DNA of 64,000 nt from Paraburkholderia saeva (GTDB lineage: Bacteria > Pseudomonadota > Gammaproteobacteria > Burkholderiales > Burkholderiaceae): assembly GCF_907164555.1 (NCBI RefSeq), contig NZ_CAJQZC010000010.1, forward strand, positions 124,001-188,000. The letters run 5' to 3'. The position numbers and the translations under genes are program-made. The notes under the pieces are model-generated. The model was not told the DNA's origin. It saw only the letters and a program-made list of their open reading frames with translations, and ran no database searches. Positions 9,183-17,130 of the stretch are shown piece by piece (position 1 is the first letter of the stretch; every line of letters starts with the position of its first letter).

Positions 9183-10007
9183 GGTTCAAACGACGGGTTG
9201 TCATACGGATGACAAAATCGTCAAGGTTATTTACTGCGGTGCGAAAACGATTTCCAGATTCCACGCGAATATTTTATAGCCGATGAAAATCCATCCCTGC
9301 ATCGCACGTTCACGGATGATTAAAATCAAATCCGCTTCGGGTGATAATGGAAATTTTATTAATCATAAACGCGTGGCCCGGAAATTGTTGCGCGACCCTG
9401 CTGCAACTTTCCGTGCCTTTCACGTAAATAGTACCCCTCACGGGAGGGCGGTGAGCCCCGGACAGTAAGGGTTTTGCGGCAGCGCGTCACTGGCTGGCAT
9501 GTTACGGTCAGCCTGCGCCGCGGTATGTTTCAATCAGTTCCTGAAAGTAATAAACCGTGTTTGTTGAAAAAGCACTTGCCTCAATAAAATTCGGTTGTTA
9601 ATCTTGGCAGGCATTTTAAATCTAACGTCAATCCGGTGATCGGGATTCGAGGGTCAGGATTGAAGGCAATGCCTGGTTTTGTGAACGACAGTGCTTAAAT
9701 CGCGGTTTGCATTCAATAGCCAGGTTCTGCATGGGTTGAGCAGTCTGAATCTGCTTCAGTTGCGTCCTGTGTTTTATGCCAGTTCATCTCTTTGCGTAAT
9801 TCTTCGCATCGCTCGCGCATCATTGGTTGTATCGCCGAAAAGCCTGATTTGACGTCTTGGACCAGACTGTCGTTCCTGTTGCTGAATGAACGGAGCCCGC
9901 CGGTGGGTGGCGTCCCGTCGCACACAGCGTCAGGTGGCCCGCTTCCGGTTCACGCATCGCGGCACCGACAGCTGGACGTAATCGATCTATTCGTACCGGG
10001 GATACCT
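9183..10007. other. long intergenic region, no gene seen
   Basis: About 825 bases, much of it (9200-9400 and 9540-9720) distinctly AT-richer than the surroundings. A small inverted repeat TTGTCAT-ACGG-ATGACAA lies at 9198-9215, just after the efflux gene, without a T tract. A possible 61-residue frame at 9283 has no ribosome binding site or domain. The 3' end is probably the leader of the YodC-like gene. Confidence 0.5.
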
Positions 10008-10292
10008 ATGTTGACTGCTACCCTCGACTCTGCTGATACGCCGCAGCCCGTCACGTACCACGTGGGCGATGTGGTGACACTGAAATCGGGTGGCCCGCGC
10101 ATGACCGTGACCCACGTGGGTCCTGTCGCGCTGGCAGAAGGGGACTGGCTCGTCTGTCAGTGGTTCGACGAGCAGGGGGAGCTACGCCAGGACATGTTCG
10201 CACTTGACCGCGTGCGACCCGAGCCGCGCTCGATCTCTGCCGGTTCCGTGCAGATGCAGCAGCGCTTCGTGCGTCTGGGTTACGGGCGCTGA
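10008..10292 (+). CDS. YodC-like DUF2158 protein
   Basis: Small cytosolic protein of 94 residues. The family signature is clear: VGDVVTLKSGGPRMTV near residue 19, then WLVCQWFDEQGELRQDMF. I start it at the ATG at 10008; the open frame continues upstream to 9792 but that part is unlike the family. The YodC fold is a small beta barrel of unknown role. It faces the LysE-type exporter across a GC hairpin. Confidence 0.85.
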   Translation: MLTATLDSADTPQPVTYHVGDVVTLKSGGPRMTVTHVGPVALAEGDWLVCQWFDEQGELRQDMFALDRVRPEPRSISAGSVQMQQRFVRLGYGR

Positions 10293-10389
10293 TTTCGGGT
10301 CGCCGCTGGCGATCCACGCATTTGTGATGGTCTCCATCGCCTCACGCCGTGGCGCCTGTTCGCGTCGCACGGGCCGAGGCGATCCGGAA

Positions 10390-10411
10390 GCGGCCGCATC
10401 CACGCGGCCGC
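10390..10411. terminator. GC-rich hairpin between convergent genes
   Basis: GCGGCCGC-ATCCAC-GCGGCCGC forms an 8-bp stem with a 6-base loop between the YodC-like gene (plus) and the LysE-type gene (minus). No T tract follows on either strand, so terminator function is uncertain. Confidence 0.35.
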
Positions 10412-10469
10412 ACAACTCACTGCCTGCTTCGCGCGTTTTAACGCATCGCTTCCCTGCGTCTTCATGCGC

Positions 10470-11102
10470 CTAGCGGCGCGCCTCGGTTGCCATTTTCACG
10501 GCGAGCCCGGTGAGCACCGTGCCCATCAGCCAGCGCTGCACGACGATCCAGGCCGGACGTTGCGCGAGAAACACCGCAATCGATCCCGCCATGACCGCAA
10601 CCATCGCATTGACGCTGAGGCTCATCATGATCTGCACCGAGCCGAGCGTCAGCGATTGCGCGAGTACGCTGCCGTGCTCGGGATCGATGAACTGCGGCAG
10701 CAGCGACAGATACAGCACGGCGATTTTCGGGTTCAGCAGATTCGTGACGAAGCCCATGGCGAAGAGCTTGCGCGGGCCGTCGGCGGGAAGGTCGCGCACC
10801 TGGAACGGCGAGCGGCCGCCCGGTTTGACGGCTTGCCATGCGAGCCACAACAGGTAGATTGCGCCGCCAAAGCGCAACGCGTCATACGCGAATGGCACGG
10901 CGAGCAGCAGCGCGGTAATGCCGAGCGCTGCGGACAGCATGTAAAACACGAATCCCAGCGCGACGCCGCCGAGCGAAATCAGGCCGGCCGTGCGGCCCTG
11001 GCAGATGGAGCGCGAGATCAGGTAGAGCATGTTCGGGCCGGGCGTGAGCGCCATCCCGAGCGAGACGAGTCCGAAGGTCAGCAGACTGGAAAGATGCGGC
11101 AT
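10470..11102 (-). CDS. LysE/RhtB-family amino-acid exporter
   Basis: Inner-membrane exporter of 210 residues with about six helices. The opening MPHLSSLLTFGLVSLGMALT followed by PGPNMLYLISRS is the family signature. The start is set at 11102 because family members begin about 20 residues before PGPN; an upstream GTG-type extension is not conserved. It exports amino acids or derivatives such as homoserine lactone; the substrate cannot be told. Confidence 0.92.
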   Translation of the reverse strand: MPHLSSLLTFGLVSLGMALTPGPNMLYLISRSICQGRTAGLISLGGVALGFVFYMLSAALGITALLLAVPFAYDALRFGGAIYLLWLAWQAVKPGGRSPFQVRDLPADGPRKLFAMGFVTNLLNPKIAVLYLSLLPQFIDPEHGSVLAQSLTLGSVQIMMSLSVNAMVAVMAGSIAVFLAQRPAWIVVQRWLMGTVLTGLAVKMATEARR

Positions 11103-11329
11103 TGCATGGCTCCGTGAAAAGTTATCGATAGCGGAGTGATCCACAAACAATCAGGCAATGCCCAGGCGCGCGGCCAGACATGAGCGTACATCACGATGAA
11201 AATAGCGCTCACGGTCCGCGTTTCCCGATGGTGTCTCCATCTTTCAGCGCCAGTCGCGCGGACCAGCGCATTATTTCACGAGTGCACGGATTGCGTGAGA
11301 AGCCGCGCACAGCGCGGCCCCCCACGAGG

Positions 11330-12484
11330 TCAGCGCCGCAGCGGCCTGAAGAACCGGCGGATCTCCCCGGCGAGCAGCGCGGGCTGCTCCATCGCTGCGA
11401 AGTGCCCGCCGCGTGGCATGTCGGCCCATTGCTTGAGATCGAACACGCGTTCGATCCACGATTGCGGCGGCCGGCTGATTTCCTTTGGAAAGCGCGCGAA
11501 TCCCAGCGGCGGCTGCACCCGTTCTCCGTGCGCGAAGCGCAGCGGCTTCAGGCGCATCTCCCAGTAAAAGCGCATCGACGACGCGATCGTCTGCGTGTAC
11601 CAGTAGAGCGACAGGTTCGTCAGCAATTCGTCTTTCGAGAACACGCTTTCGATATCGCCGTTGCAGTCGCTCCATGCGCGGAATTTTTCGACGATCCACG
11701 CGGCGAGCCCCGCCGGCGAATCGTTCAGCGAAGTGGCAAGCGTCTGCGGCTTCGTGCTGTGCACGTGCGCGTAGCCGCCTTCGAGCGCCGTCCACATGGC
11801 CCTCGCGTCGAGGAACGTCTGTTCGCGCGGCGTGACGGGCGGATCGTCGGCGCTCAGGGGCGGCTCGTATGAGCCCGGCAGGTAATTCAGATGGATGCCG
11901 TCGACGTGCTGCGGATGGCGCAACGCGAGCGAAATCGAAACCGCCGCGCCGAGATCGCCGCCCTGGGCGCCGAACCGTTCATAGCCGAGGCCGTGCATCA
12001 GTTCGGCCCACACGTCCGCCGTCGCGAATGCCGAGGTGCCCGGTTTGACCGGATGCTCCGAAAAACCGAAGCCGGGCAGCGAGGGCACGACGACATCGAA
12101 CGCGTCGGCCGGGTCGGCGCCCACCGACGCCGGATCGCACAGATGCGGCAGCAGTTCCATGAACTCGATGAACGACCCCGGCCAGCCGTGCGTGATGACA
12201 AGCGGGTAGGGCCTCGGCCCGACACCTCGCCGGTGCACATAATGAATATTGAGGCCGCCCACCTTCGCGATGAACTGCGGCTCCCGGTTCAGCCGCTGCT
12301 CGGCGATACGCCAGTCGTAGCCCGTCGCCCAGTAGTGCGCGAGTTCGCGCACATACGCCGGATCGGCGCCGAGCGCCCACGGCGAGCCGTCGTAGTGATC
12401 GGGCCAGCGCGTGTGCTGCAGCCGCGCGCTGAGCGCGAGGACCTGCGTCTCGGGGATCGCAATGAGGAACGGTGTCGCCTCCAT
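11330..12484 (-). CDS. epoxide hydrolase (alpha/beta hydrolase with EHN domain)
   Basis: Hydrolase of 384 residues that should open epoxides to diols. An N-terminal epoxide-hydrolase lid (residues 1-110, with W-PDHYDGSPW) precedes the alpha/beta core. The oxyanion motif is HGWPGSF, the nucleophilic Asp lies in GAQGGDLGAAVS, and the general-base His is in MPRGGHFAAMEQP near the C-terminus. The start at 12484 has GGGAG at good spacing. No pathway context is evident. Confidence 0.9.
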   Translation of the reverse strand: MEATPFLIAIPETQVLALSARLQHTRWPDHYDGSPWALGADPAYVRELAHYWATGYDWRIAEQRLNREPQFIAKVGGLNIHYVHRRGVGPRPYPLVITHGWPGSFIEFMELLPHLCDPASVGADPADAFDVVVPSLPGFGFSEHPVKPGTSAFATADVWAELMHGLGYERFGAQGGDLGAAVSISLALRHPQHVDGIHLNYLPGSYEPPLSADDPPVTPREQTFLDARAMWTALEGGYAHVHSTKPQTLATSLNDSPAGLAAWIVEKFRAWSDCNGDIESVFSKDELLTNLSLYWYTQTIASSMRFYWEMRLKPLRFAHGERVQPPLGFARFPKEISRPPQSWIERVFDLKQWADMPRGGHFAAMEQPALLAGEIRRFFRPLRR

Positions 12485-12527
12485 CCAGCTTCTCCCATGC
12501 AAAAACAGTCCTCGTGCGTGTCGCGCG

Positions 12528-12848
12528 CTATTTCGTGGACTGGTCGCGCGTCGCGGTGCGCGACGCGCGGATCCGTACGCGCTCGACGAGCTGTTTCGAG
12601 AACCCGCGCATCGTCACGTTACGCCGTTTCTCGATCACTTCGCCCGCGACGTTGACGGGCGGATTCGGCTGCAGCGACCAGTAGAGCGCAAGCGCCCAGC
12701 CGAACCCCGTCCATCCGAGCACGGCATTGAAGAGCGCGATGACGAGTACGTCACGGCGCTTGCGACGGTCCGCGAGGATCGCCGGCAGAAAGTAGACGAC
12801 GAGCGCGATCGCGGCCCCGATGGCCTGCGCAAGCAGGCTCACTTCCAT
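12528..12848 (-). CDS. superinfection-immunity-like small membrane protein
   Basis: A 106-residue protein with two hydrophobic segments (AIGAAIALVVYFLPAIL and ALFNAVLGWTGFGWALALYW). The NAVLGWTGFGW core resembles the Imm superinfection-immunity family known from phage T4 and common in bacterial chromosomes. The basic C-terminal tail is unusual in length. Start chosen at 12848 (MEVSLLAQ). No phage genes are nearby, so a housekeeping membrane role is as likely as immunity. Confidence 0.75.
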   Translation of the reverse strand: MEVSLLAQAIGAAIALVVYFLPAILADRRKRRDVLVIALFNAVLGWTGFGWALALYWSLQPNPPVNVAGEVIEKRRNVTMRGFSKQLVERVRIRASRTATRDQSTK

Positions 12849-13003
12849 GAAATGGCTCCCGGATGCGTGGCGTGTAAGGCAATTGTCGCGCGAACGTCGC
12901 AATCGTGCACTGTTTCTGTAGAGCCGCCTGCAGGCGGTACGGAACGTTTCACGATCGTCGTACGAGGACTATCATTGGCGTTTTGCACGCACGGACCGCC
13001 ATC

Positions 13004-14467
13004 ATGATTTCTGACGACACCACTCAACACGCTCAACAGGTCGATCACGAAGCGCTGCGGGAATTCGTCGAGCGCAAATGGAACGATGAAATCGTGCCCG
13101 CCTTGACGGACTACATCGCGGTGCCGGCCAAGAGCCCGGCCTTCGACCCGGACTGGGTCAGAAACGGTTATATCGAGCGCGTGGTGACCGACGCCGCACA
13201 GTGGGCCGAGCAGCAGCCGGTGCGCGGTCTCAAGCTCGAAATCGTGCGACTGCCGGGCCGCACGCCGGTGATTTTCTTCGAAACCGCGGCGACCCGCTCG
13301 GGCAGCGCCGAAACCATCGTGCTGTACGGCCACCTCGACAAACAGCCTGAATTCGCGGGCTGGCGCAACGACCTCGGCCCGTGGACGCCGAAACTCGAAG
13401 ACGGCAAGCTGTACGGCCGCGGCGGCGCCGACGACGGCTATGCGATCTACGCCAGCCTGACCGCGCTCGCCGCGCTTGACGCGCAGGGCGTCGAACGCCC
13501 GCGTTGCGTCGGCATCATCGAAACCTGCGAGGAATCGGGCAGCTACGATCTGCTGCCGTATGTCGACGCACTGCGTGAGCGTCTCGGCAAGGTGGGCCTC
13601 GTCGTCTGTCTCGATTCGGGCGCGGGCAATTACGACCAGCTGTGGCTGACCACGTCGCTGCGCGGTCTCGTCGCGGGCGACCTGGAAGTGCAGGTGCTCG
13701 ACGAAGGCATTCATTCGGGCGGCTATGGCGGCATCACGCCGTCGAGCTTCCGTATCATGCGCCAGCTGTTCGAGCGGCTCGAAGACGCGTCGACCGGCAA
13801 CCTGCTGCCGAAGGGTTTTCATTGCGCGATTCCGGCTGAGCGGCTGCGCGAAGCAGAAGCCACCGCACAGATACTCGGCGACGACGTATGGAAGAAAATT
13901 CCGTGGGCTTGCGGCCAGGATGGCCGTCAGGTGCTGCCCACGACGACCGATCCGCAGGAAGCGCTGCTGAATTCGACGTGGCGGCCGTCGCTGTCGGTAA
14001 CGGGCGCGGAGGGCCTGCCTTCGCTCGCGGATGCGGGCAACGTGTTGCGGCCGCGCACGGCGTTCAAGCTGTCGCTGCGATTGCCGCCGCTCGTCGACGC
14101 CGCGAAGGCCGTCGCTGACCTGAAGGCGCTGCTCGAATTCGATCCGCCATACAACGCGAAGGTCACATTCAAGCCGGACCTGGGCGCGGCGACAGGCTGG
14201 AGCGCGCCCGACCTCGCGCCGTGGCTCGCGTCGGCACTCAACGGCGCATCGCAGCAGCATTACGGCGCGGACTGCGCGTATATCGGGCAGGGCGGCACGA
14301 TCCCGCTGATGAACGTGTTGAAGGAAGGGTTCCCGCAGTCGCAGTTCATGGTGTGCGGCGTGCTCGGTCCGAAATCCAACGCGCACGGGCCGAACGAATT
14401 TCTGCACGTGCCATACGCGAAGAAGCTGACGGCGACCGTCGCCGAAGTGATCGCGGCTGCACCCTGA
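13004..14467 (+). CDS. M20-family dipeptidase/metallopeptidase
   Basis: Cytosolic dizinc peptidase of 487 residues. Metal and catalytic motifs are in order: VLYGHLDKQPEF (His ligand and Asp), YGRGGADDGYA (bridging Asp) and ETCEESGS (catalytic Glu and ligand Glu), followed by the dimerisation domain. The start at 13004 (MISDDTTQH) fits the family. It is followed after 43 bases by the Ldh-type dehydrogenase and probably shares its transcript. Likely substrates are dipeptides or N-acyl amino acids. Confidence 0.9.
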   Translation: MISDDTTQHAQQVDHEALREFVERKWNDEIVPALTDYIAVPAKSPAFDPDWVRNGYIERVVTDAAQWAEQQPVRGLKLEIVRLPGRTPVIFFETAATRSGSAETIVLYGHLDKQPEFAGWRNDLGPWTPKLEDGKLYGRGGADDGYAIYASLTALAALDAQGVERPRCVGIIETCEESGSYDLLPYVDALRERLGKVGLVVCLDSGAGNYDQLWLTTSLRGLVAGDLEVQVLDEGIHSGGYGGITPSSFRIMRQLFERLEDASTGNLLPKGFHCAIPAERLREAEATAQILGDDVWKKIPWACGQDGRQVLPTTTDPQEALLNSTWRPSLSVTGAEGLPSLADAGNVLRPRTAFKLSLRLPPLVDAAKAVADLKALLEFDPPYNAKVTFKPDLGAATGWSAPDLAPWLASALNGASQQHYGADCAYIGQGGTIPLMNVLKEGFPQSQFMVCGVLGPKSNAHGPNEFLHVPYAKKLTATVAEVIAAAP

Positions 14468-14510
14468 TTCCGCACCAGCACCCTTTCCGGCCACACACGA
14501 CGCTCAAAAG

Positions 14511-15617
14511 ATGACCGAACCGCACAGCAAGAAACAGCCGGTGCCGCTGCGCATCGAAGCCGCTCAATTGCATGCGTTCGTGTGCGCGATCTGGGAGCAG
14601 GCGGGCAGTGCGCCGCGTGAAGCGGCGCTCGTTGCCGATCACCTCGTCGGGGCCAGTCTGACGGGACACGATTCGCACGGCGTCGGCATGATTCCGCGTT
14701 ACGTGGCGTCAATGCGCGACAACGAGCTCAAGCTGAACCTGCATGCAGAGGTCGTGCGCGACGCAGGCGCCGTTCTTACCATCGAAGGTAACAAGGGCTT
14801 CGGTCAGGTCGTTGCGTTCGAGGCCATGGAACTCGGCATCGCGCGCGCGAAAAAGCTCGGCGTCTGCGCGGTCGGGCTGCGCGGCGCGCATCACATCGGA
14901 CGTATCGGCCACTGGGCCGAGCAGTGCGCCGCGGCCGGCCTCGTATCGTTTCACTTCGTGAACGTGGCGGGCGATCCGCTCGTCGCACCTTTCGGCGGCA
15001 CGGACCGGCGCATCGGCACGAATCCATTTTGCGCCGCGTTCCCGCGTACGGGCAGGCCGCCGCTCGTACTCGACTTCGCAACCAGTGCGATCGCATACGG
15101 CAAGGCGCGCGTGGCGTTCAACCAGGGCAAGGCGACACCGCCCGGCTCGCTGATCGATCACGAAGGCCGCGCGAGCGTCGATCCTCGCGTGATGATGGAA
15201 GCGCCGTTCGGATCACTGACGCCCATGGGCGGCCACAAGGGTTTCGGCCTTGCCGCAATGTGCGAGATATTCGGCGGCGCGCTTTCAGGCGGGTTCACCA
15301 CGCACGCCGACACGCTCGGCACGACGAATGCAATCGTGAATTGCATGTTGTCGGTGATCCTCGACCCCAACGCGTTCGACGCACCGAATGCCGAGGCAGA
15401 AGCCGACGCGTTCCTCGAATGGGTGAAAGCATCGCCGCTCGCGGCGGGCACCGGCCAGATTTTCGCGCCCGGCGAGCCGGAACGCGCCACACGCGCCGAG
15501 CGGAGCGCAGCGGGCGTGCCGGTCGACCCGGCGACGTGGCAACAGATTCTCGATGCCGCGCGCGACGCCGGCATGCCGGCGTCCGACGTCGACACGTGGG
15601 CGCGGAAGCTCCACTGA
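14511..15617 (+). CDS. Ldh family oxidoreductase (malate/L-lactate/ureidoglycolate dehydrogenase type)
   Basis: NAD(P)-dependent dehydrogenase of 368 residues, the family's usual length, unrelated in fold to classical Rossmann Ldh. Visible motifs are SLTGHDSHGVGMIPRYV and GLRGAHHIGRIGHW (catalytic His) and GGHKGFGLAAMCEIFGGAL near residue 245. Members reduce 2-oxoacids or oxidise 2-hydroxyacids, sometimes in amino-acid or purine catabolism. Placement behind an M20 peptidase suggests peptide or hydroxy-acid use; this is inference. Confidence 0.9.
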   Translation: MTEPHSKKQPVPLRIEAAQLHAFVCAIWEQAGSAPREAALVADHLVGASLTGHDSHGVGMIPRYVASMRDNELKLNLHAEVVRDAGAVLTIEGNKGFGQVVAFEAMELGIARAKKLGVCAVGLRGAHHIGRIGHWAEQCAAAGLVSFHFVNVAGDPLVAPFGGTDRRIGTNPFCAAFPRTGRPPLVLDFATSAIAYGKARVAFNQGKATPPGSLIDHEGRASVDPRVMMEAPFGSLTPMGGHKGFGLAAMCEIFGGALSGGFTTHADTLGTTNAIVNCMLSVILDPNAFDAPNAEAEADAFLEWVKASPLAAGTGQIFAPGEPERATRAERSAAGVPVDPATWQQILDAARDAGMPASDVDTWARKLH

Positions 15618-16127
15618 ACCTGGCAACGGCCGCTCCCCGTTTTCGATGACATCGCAACCAGCCGGACGCCGCCCAGTGGGTGGCCTGCGTCTCCGGCATT
15701 CCCGTCTATTTCCGCCTATCTGTAAAGCGCATTGTCCGCAATAAGGATAAACGCGCTTTTCGCTTCTTGATTCCGCAATTCGCCACATATTGTCGAAAAG
15801 CGAATTTTTTACCTATGCAAATTGAATAGCCCTATTCGGGTTCTTCATCAATCAATTCACCGAATTCTTTCAATCAGCTTTATATCGTTGCGTGTCTGGA
15901 GGTTTTCTTCCAGTGGCCCGCGCGTGTCGCCGCAGCGCCGCGCCAGGCACGAAACCGGGCGTCGGAGGGGGGCTCGGGCGCATATGCACGCGATTTTTCA
16001 ATTGGCAATCAGGAAATCCATATAGGGATTTACCATCTTCTGTTAGGACCCGCTCCCCACGGAATTCAGGTCTGTTTTAGGCTCCCATTGCTTTACCTGT
16101 ATTTAAAAAACCTGATGAGGACCAAAA
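15618..16127. other. intergenic region upstream of rpfF
   Basis: About 510 bases including AT-rich stretches at 15730-15895 and 15985-16120, which contrast with the GC-rich genes either side. It contains a possible terminator for the upstream operon (15754-15802) and must hold the rpfF promoter and leader. I see no coding potential and no sigma-54 type site. Confidence 0.5.
15754..15802 (+). terminator. possible terminator of the M20-Ldh operon
   Basis: CGCTTTTCG (15754-15762) pairs with CGAAAAGCG (15794-15802), followed at once by AATTTTTT. The 31-base loop is long, so the call is tentative. Confidence 0.4.
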
Positions 16128-17015
16128 ATGAATCTCCGTAACCACCACGCCTGCCGCCCCTTCCTCGAAGCCGGCAATCTGTCGCAAATTTCCGCCTACT
16201 ACGAAGAAGGCCGTAACGTCATGTGGATGATGTTGCGCGCGCAACCACGTCCGTGCTTTAACATCGAACTGGTCCACGACATCCTGAGCCTCGCGCGTTC
16301 CGCGCGCGAATCAAAGCTGCCGATCGACTTCTGGGTGACCGGTTCGCTGATCCCGTCGATGTTCAATGTCGGCGGCGATCTCGACTTTTTCGCCGATGCG
16401 ATCCGCAGCGGCAAGCGCGAGGAACTGATGGCCTATGCGCGCTCATGTGTCGATTGCGTGCACGCGGCGGCGCGCGGCTTCGACACCGGCGCGATTTCGA
16501 TTGCGATGGTGGAGGGTACGGCGCTGGGCGGCGGCTTCGAGGCGGCGCTTGCGCACCATTTCCTGCTCGCCCAGAGCGATGCGCGCATGGGTTTCCCCGA
16601 AATCGCGTTCAACCTGTTTCCGGGCATGGGCGGTTATTCGCTCGTCGCGCGCAAGGCGGGCATGCGCCTCGCGGAGGAACTGATCGGCGTCGGCGAATCG
16701 CATACGGCGGAATGGCATTCGGCGCGCGGGCTCGTCGACCAGCTGTTCGAACCGGGCGACGCGTATCTCGCCACGCGCACCTTCATCGACACGATGCGAC
16801 CGAAGCTGAACGGCATTCGCGCGATGATGCGGGCGCGTCAGCGCGTGCTGCAGCTCTCGCGCGCCGAACTGATGGAAATCACGGAGGATTGGGTCGAAGC
16901 GGCGTTCACGATCGAGGAGAAGGATCTCGCGTTCATGGAGCGTCTCGTCATGCTGCAGAACCGCCGCACGTCGAATCTGCGCGCAACCCCGACGCCGAGC
17001 GCGAACGTTGCGTAA
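16128..17015 (+). CDS. rpfF: BDSF synthase RpfF (crotonase-fold thioesterase/dehydratase)
   Basis: Makes the diffusible fatty-acid signal cis-2-dodecenoic acid from 3-hydroxydodecanoyl-ACP. The 295 residues track Burkholderia RpfF closely: ACRPFLEAGNLSQISAYYEE at the N-terminus, YEEGRNVMWMML, then FWVTGSLIP. The two catalytic glutamates are at about 138 (GGGFEAAL) and 158 (GFPEIAFN), 20 residues apart as in Xanthomonas RpfF (Glu141 and Glu161). GAGGACC lies before the ATG. The convergent rpfR receptor gene 115 bases downstream matches the B. cenocepacia arrangement. Confidence 0.95.
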   Translation: MNLRNHHACRPFLEAGNLSQISAYYEEGRNVMWMMLRAQPRPCFNIELVHDILSLARSARESKLPIDFWVTGSLIPSMFNVGGDLDFFADAIRSGKREELMAYARSCVDCVHAAARGFDTGAISIAMVEGTALGGGFEAALAHHFLLAQSDARMGFPEIAFNLFPGMGGYSLVARKAGMRLAEELIGVGESHTAEWHSARGLVDQLFEPGDAYLATRTFIDTMRPKLNGIRAMMRARQRVLQLSRAELMEITEDWVEAAFTIEEKDLAFMERLVMLQNRRTSNLRATPTPSANVA

Positions 17016-17130
17016 CGGCCGTTCCGTCCACGATGAGTACACCCAGCGCCCGGATCGACACGGCCAATAACAACAGAAAACGGTAACTGGTAATGGCAGT
17101 AGCAGTAGCAGTAAGCGCGACAGCAGGCTC

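Noticed and set aside
9283-9468. Frame of 61 residues in the AT-rich region after the efflux gene
   Set aside because: No ribosome site or conserved motif; overlaps likely leader DNA.
12528-12848. Phage remnant suggested by the immunity-like protein
   Set aside because: No other phage genes, integrase or attachment repeats nearby; the family is also common as a chromosomal gene.
17085-17130. Short GTAGCA-type triplet repeat between rpfF and rpfR
   Set aside because: Only about three units; too short to call a functional repeat.
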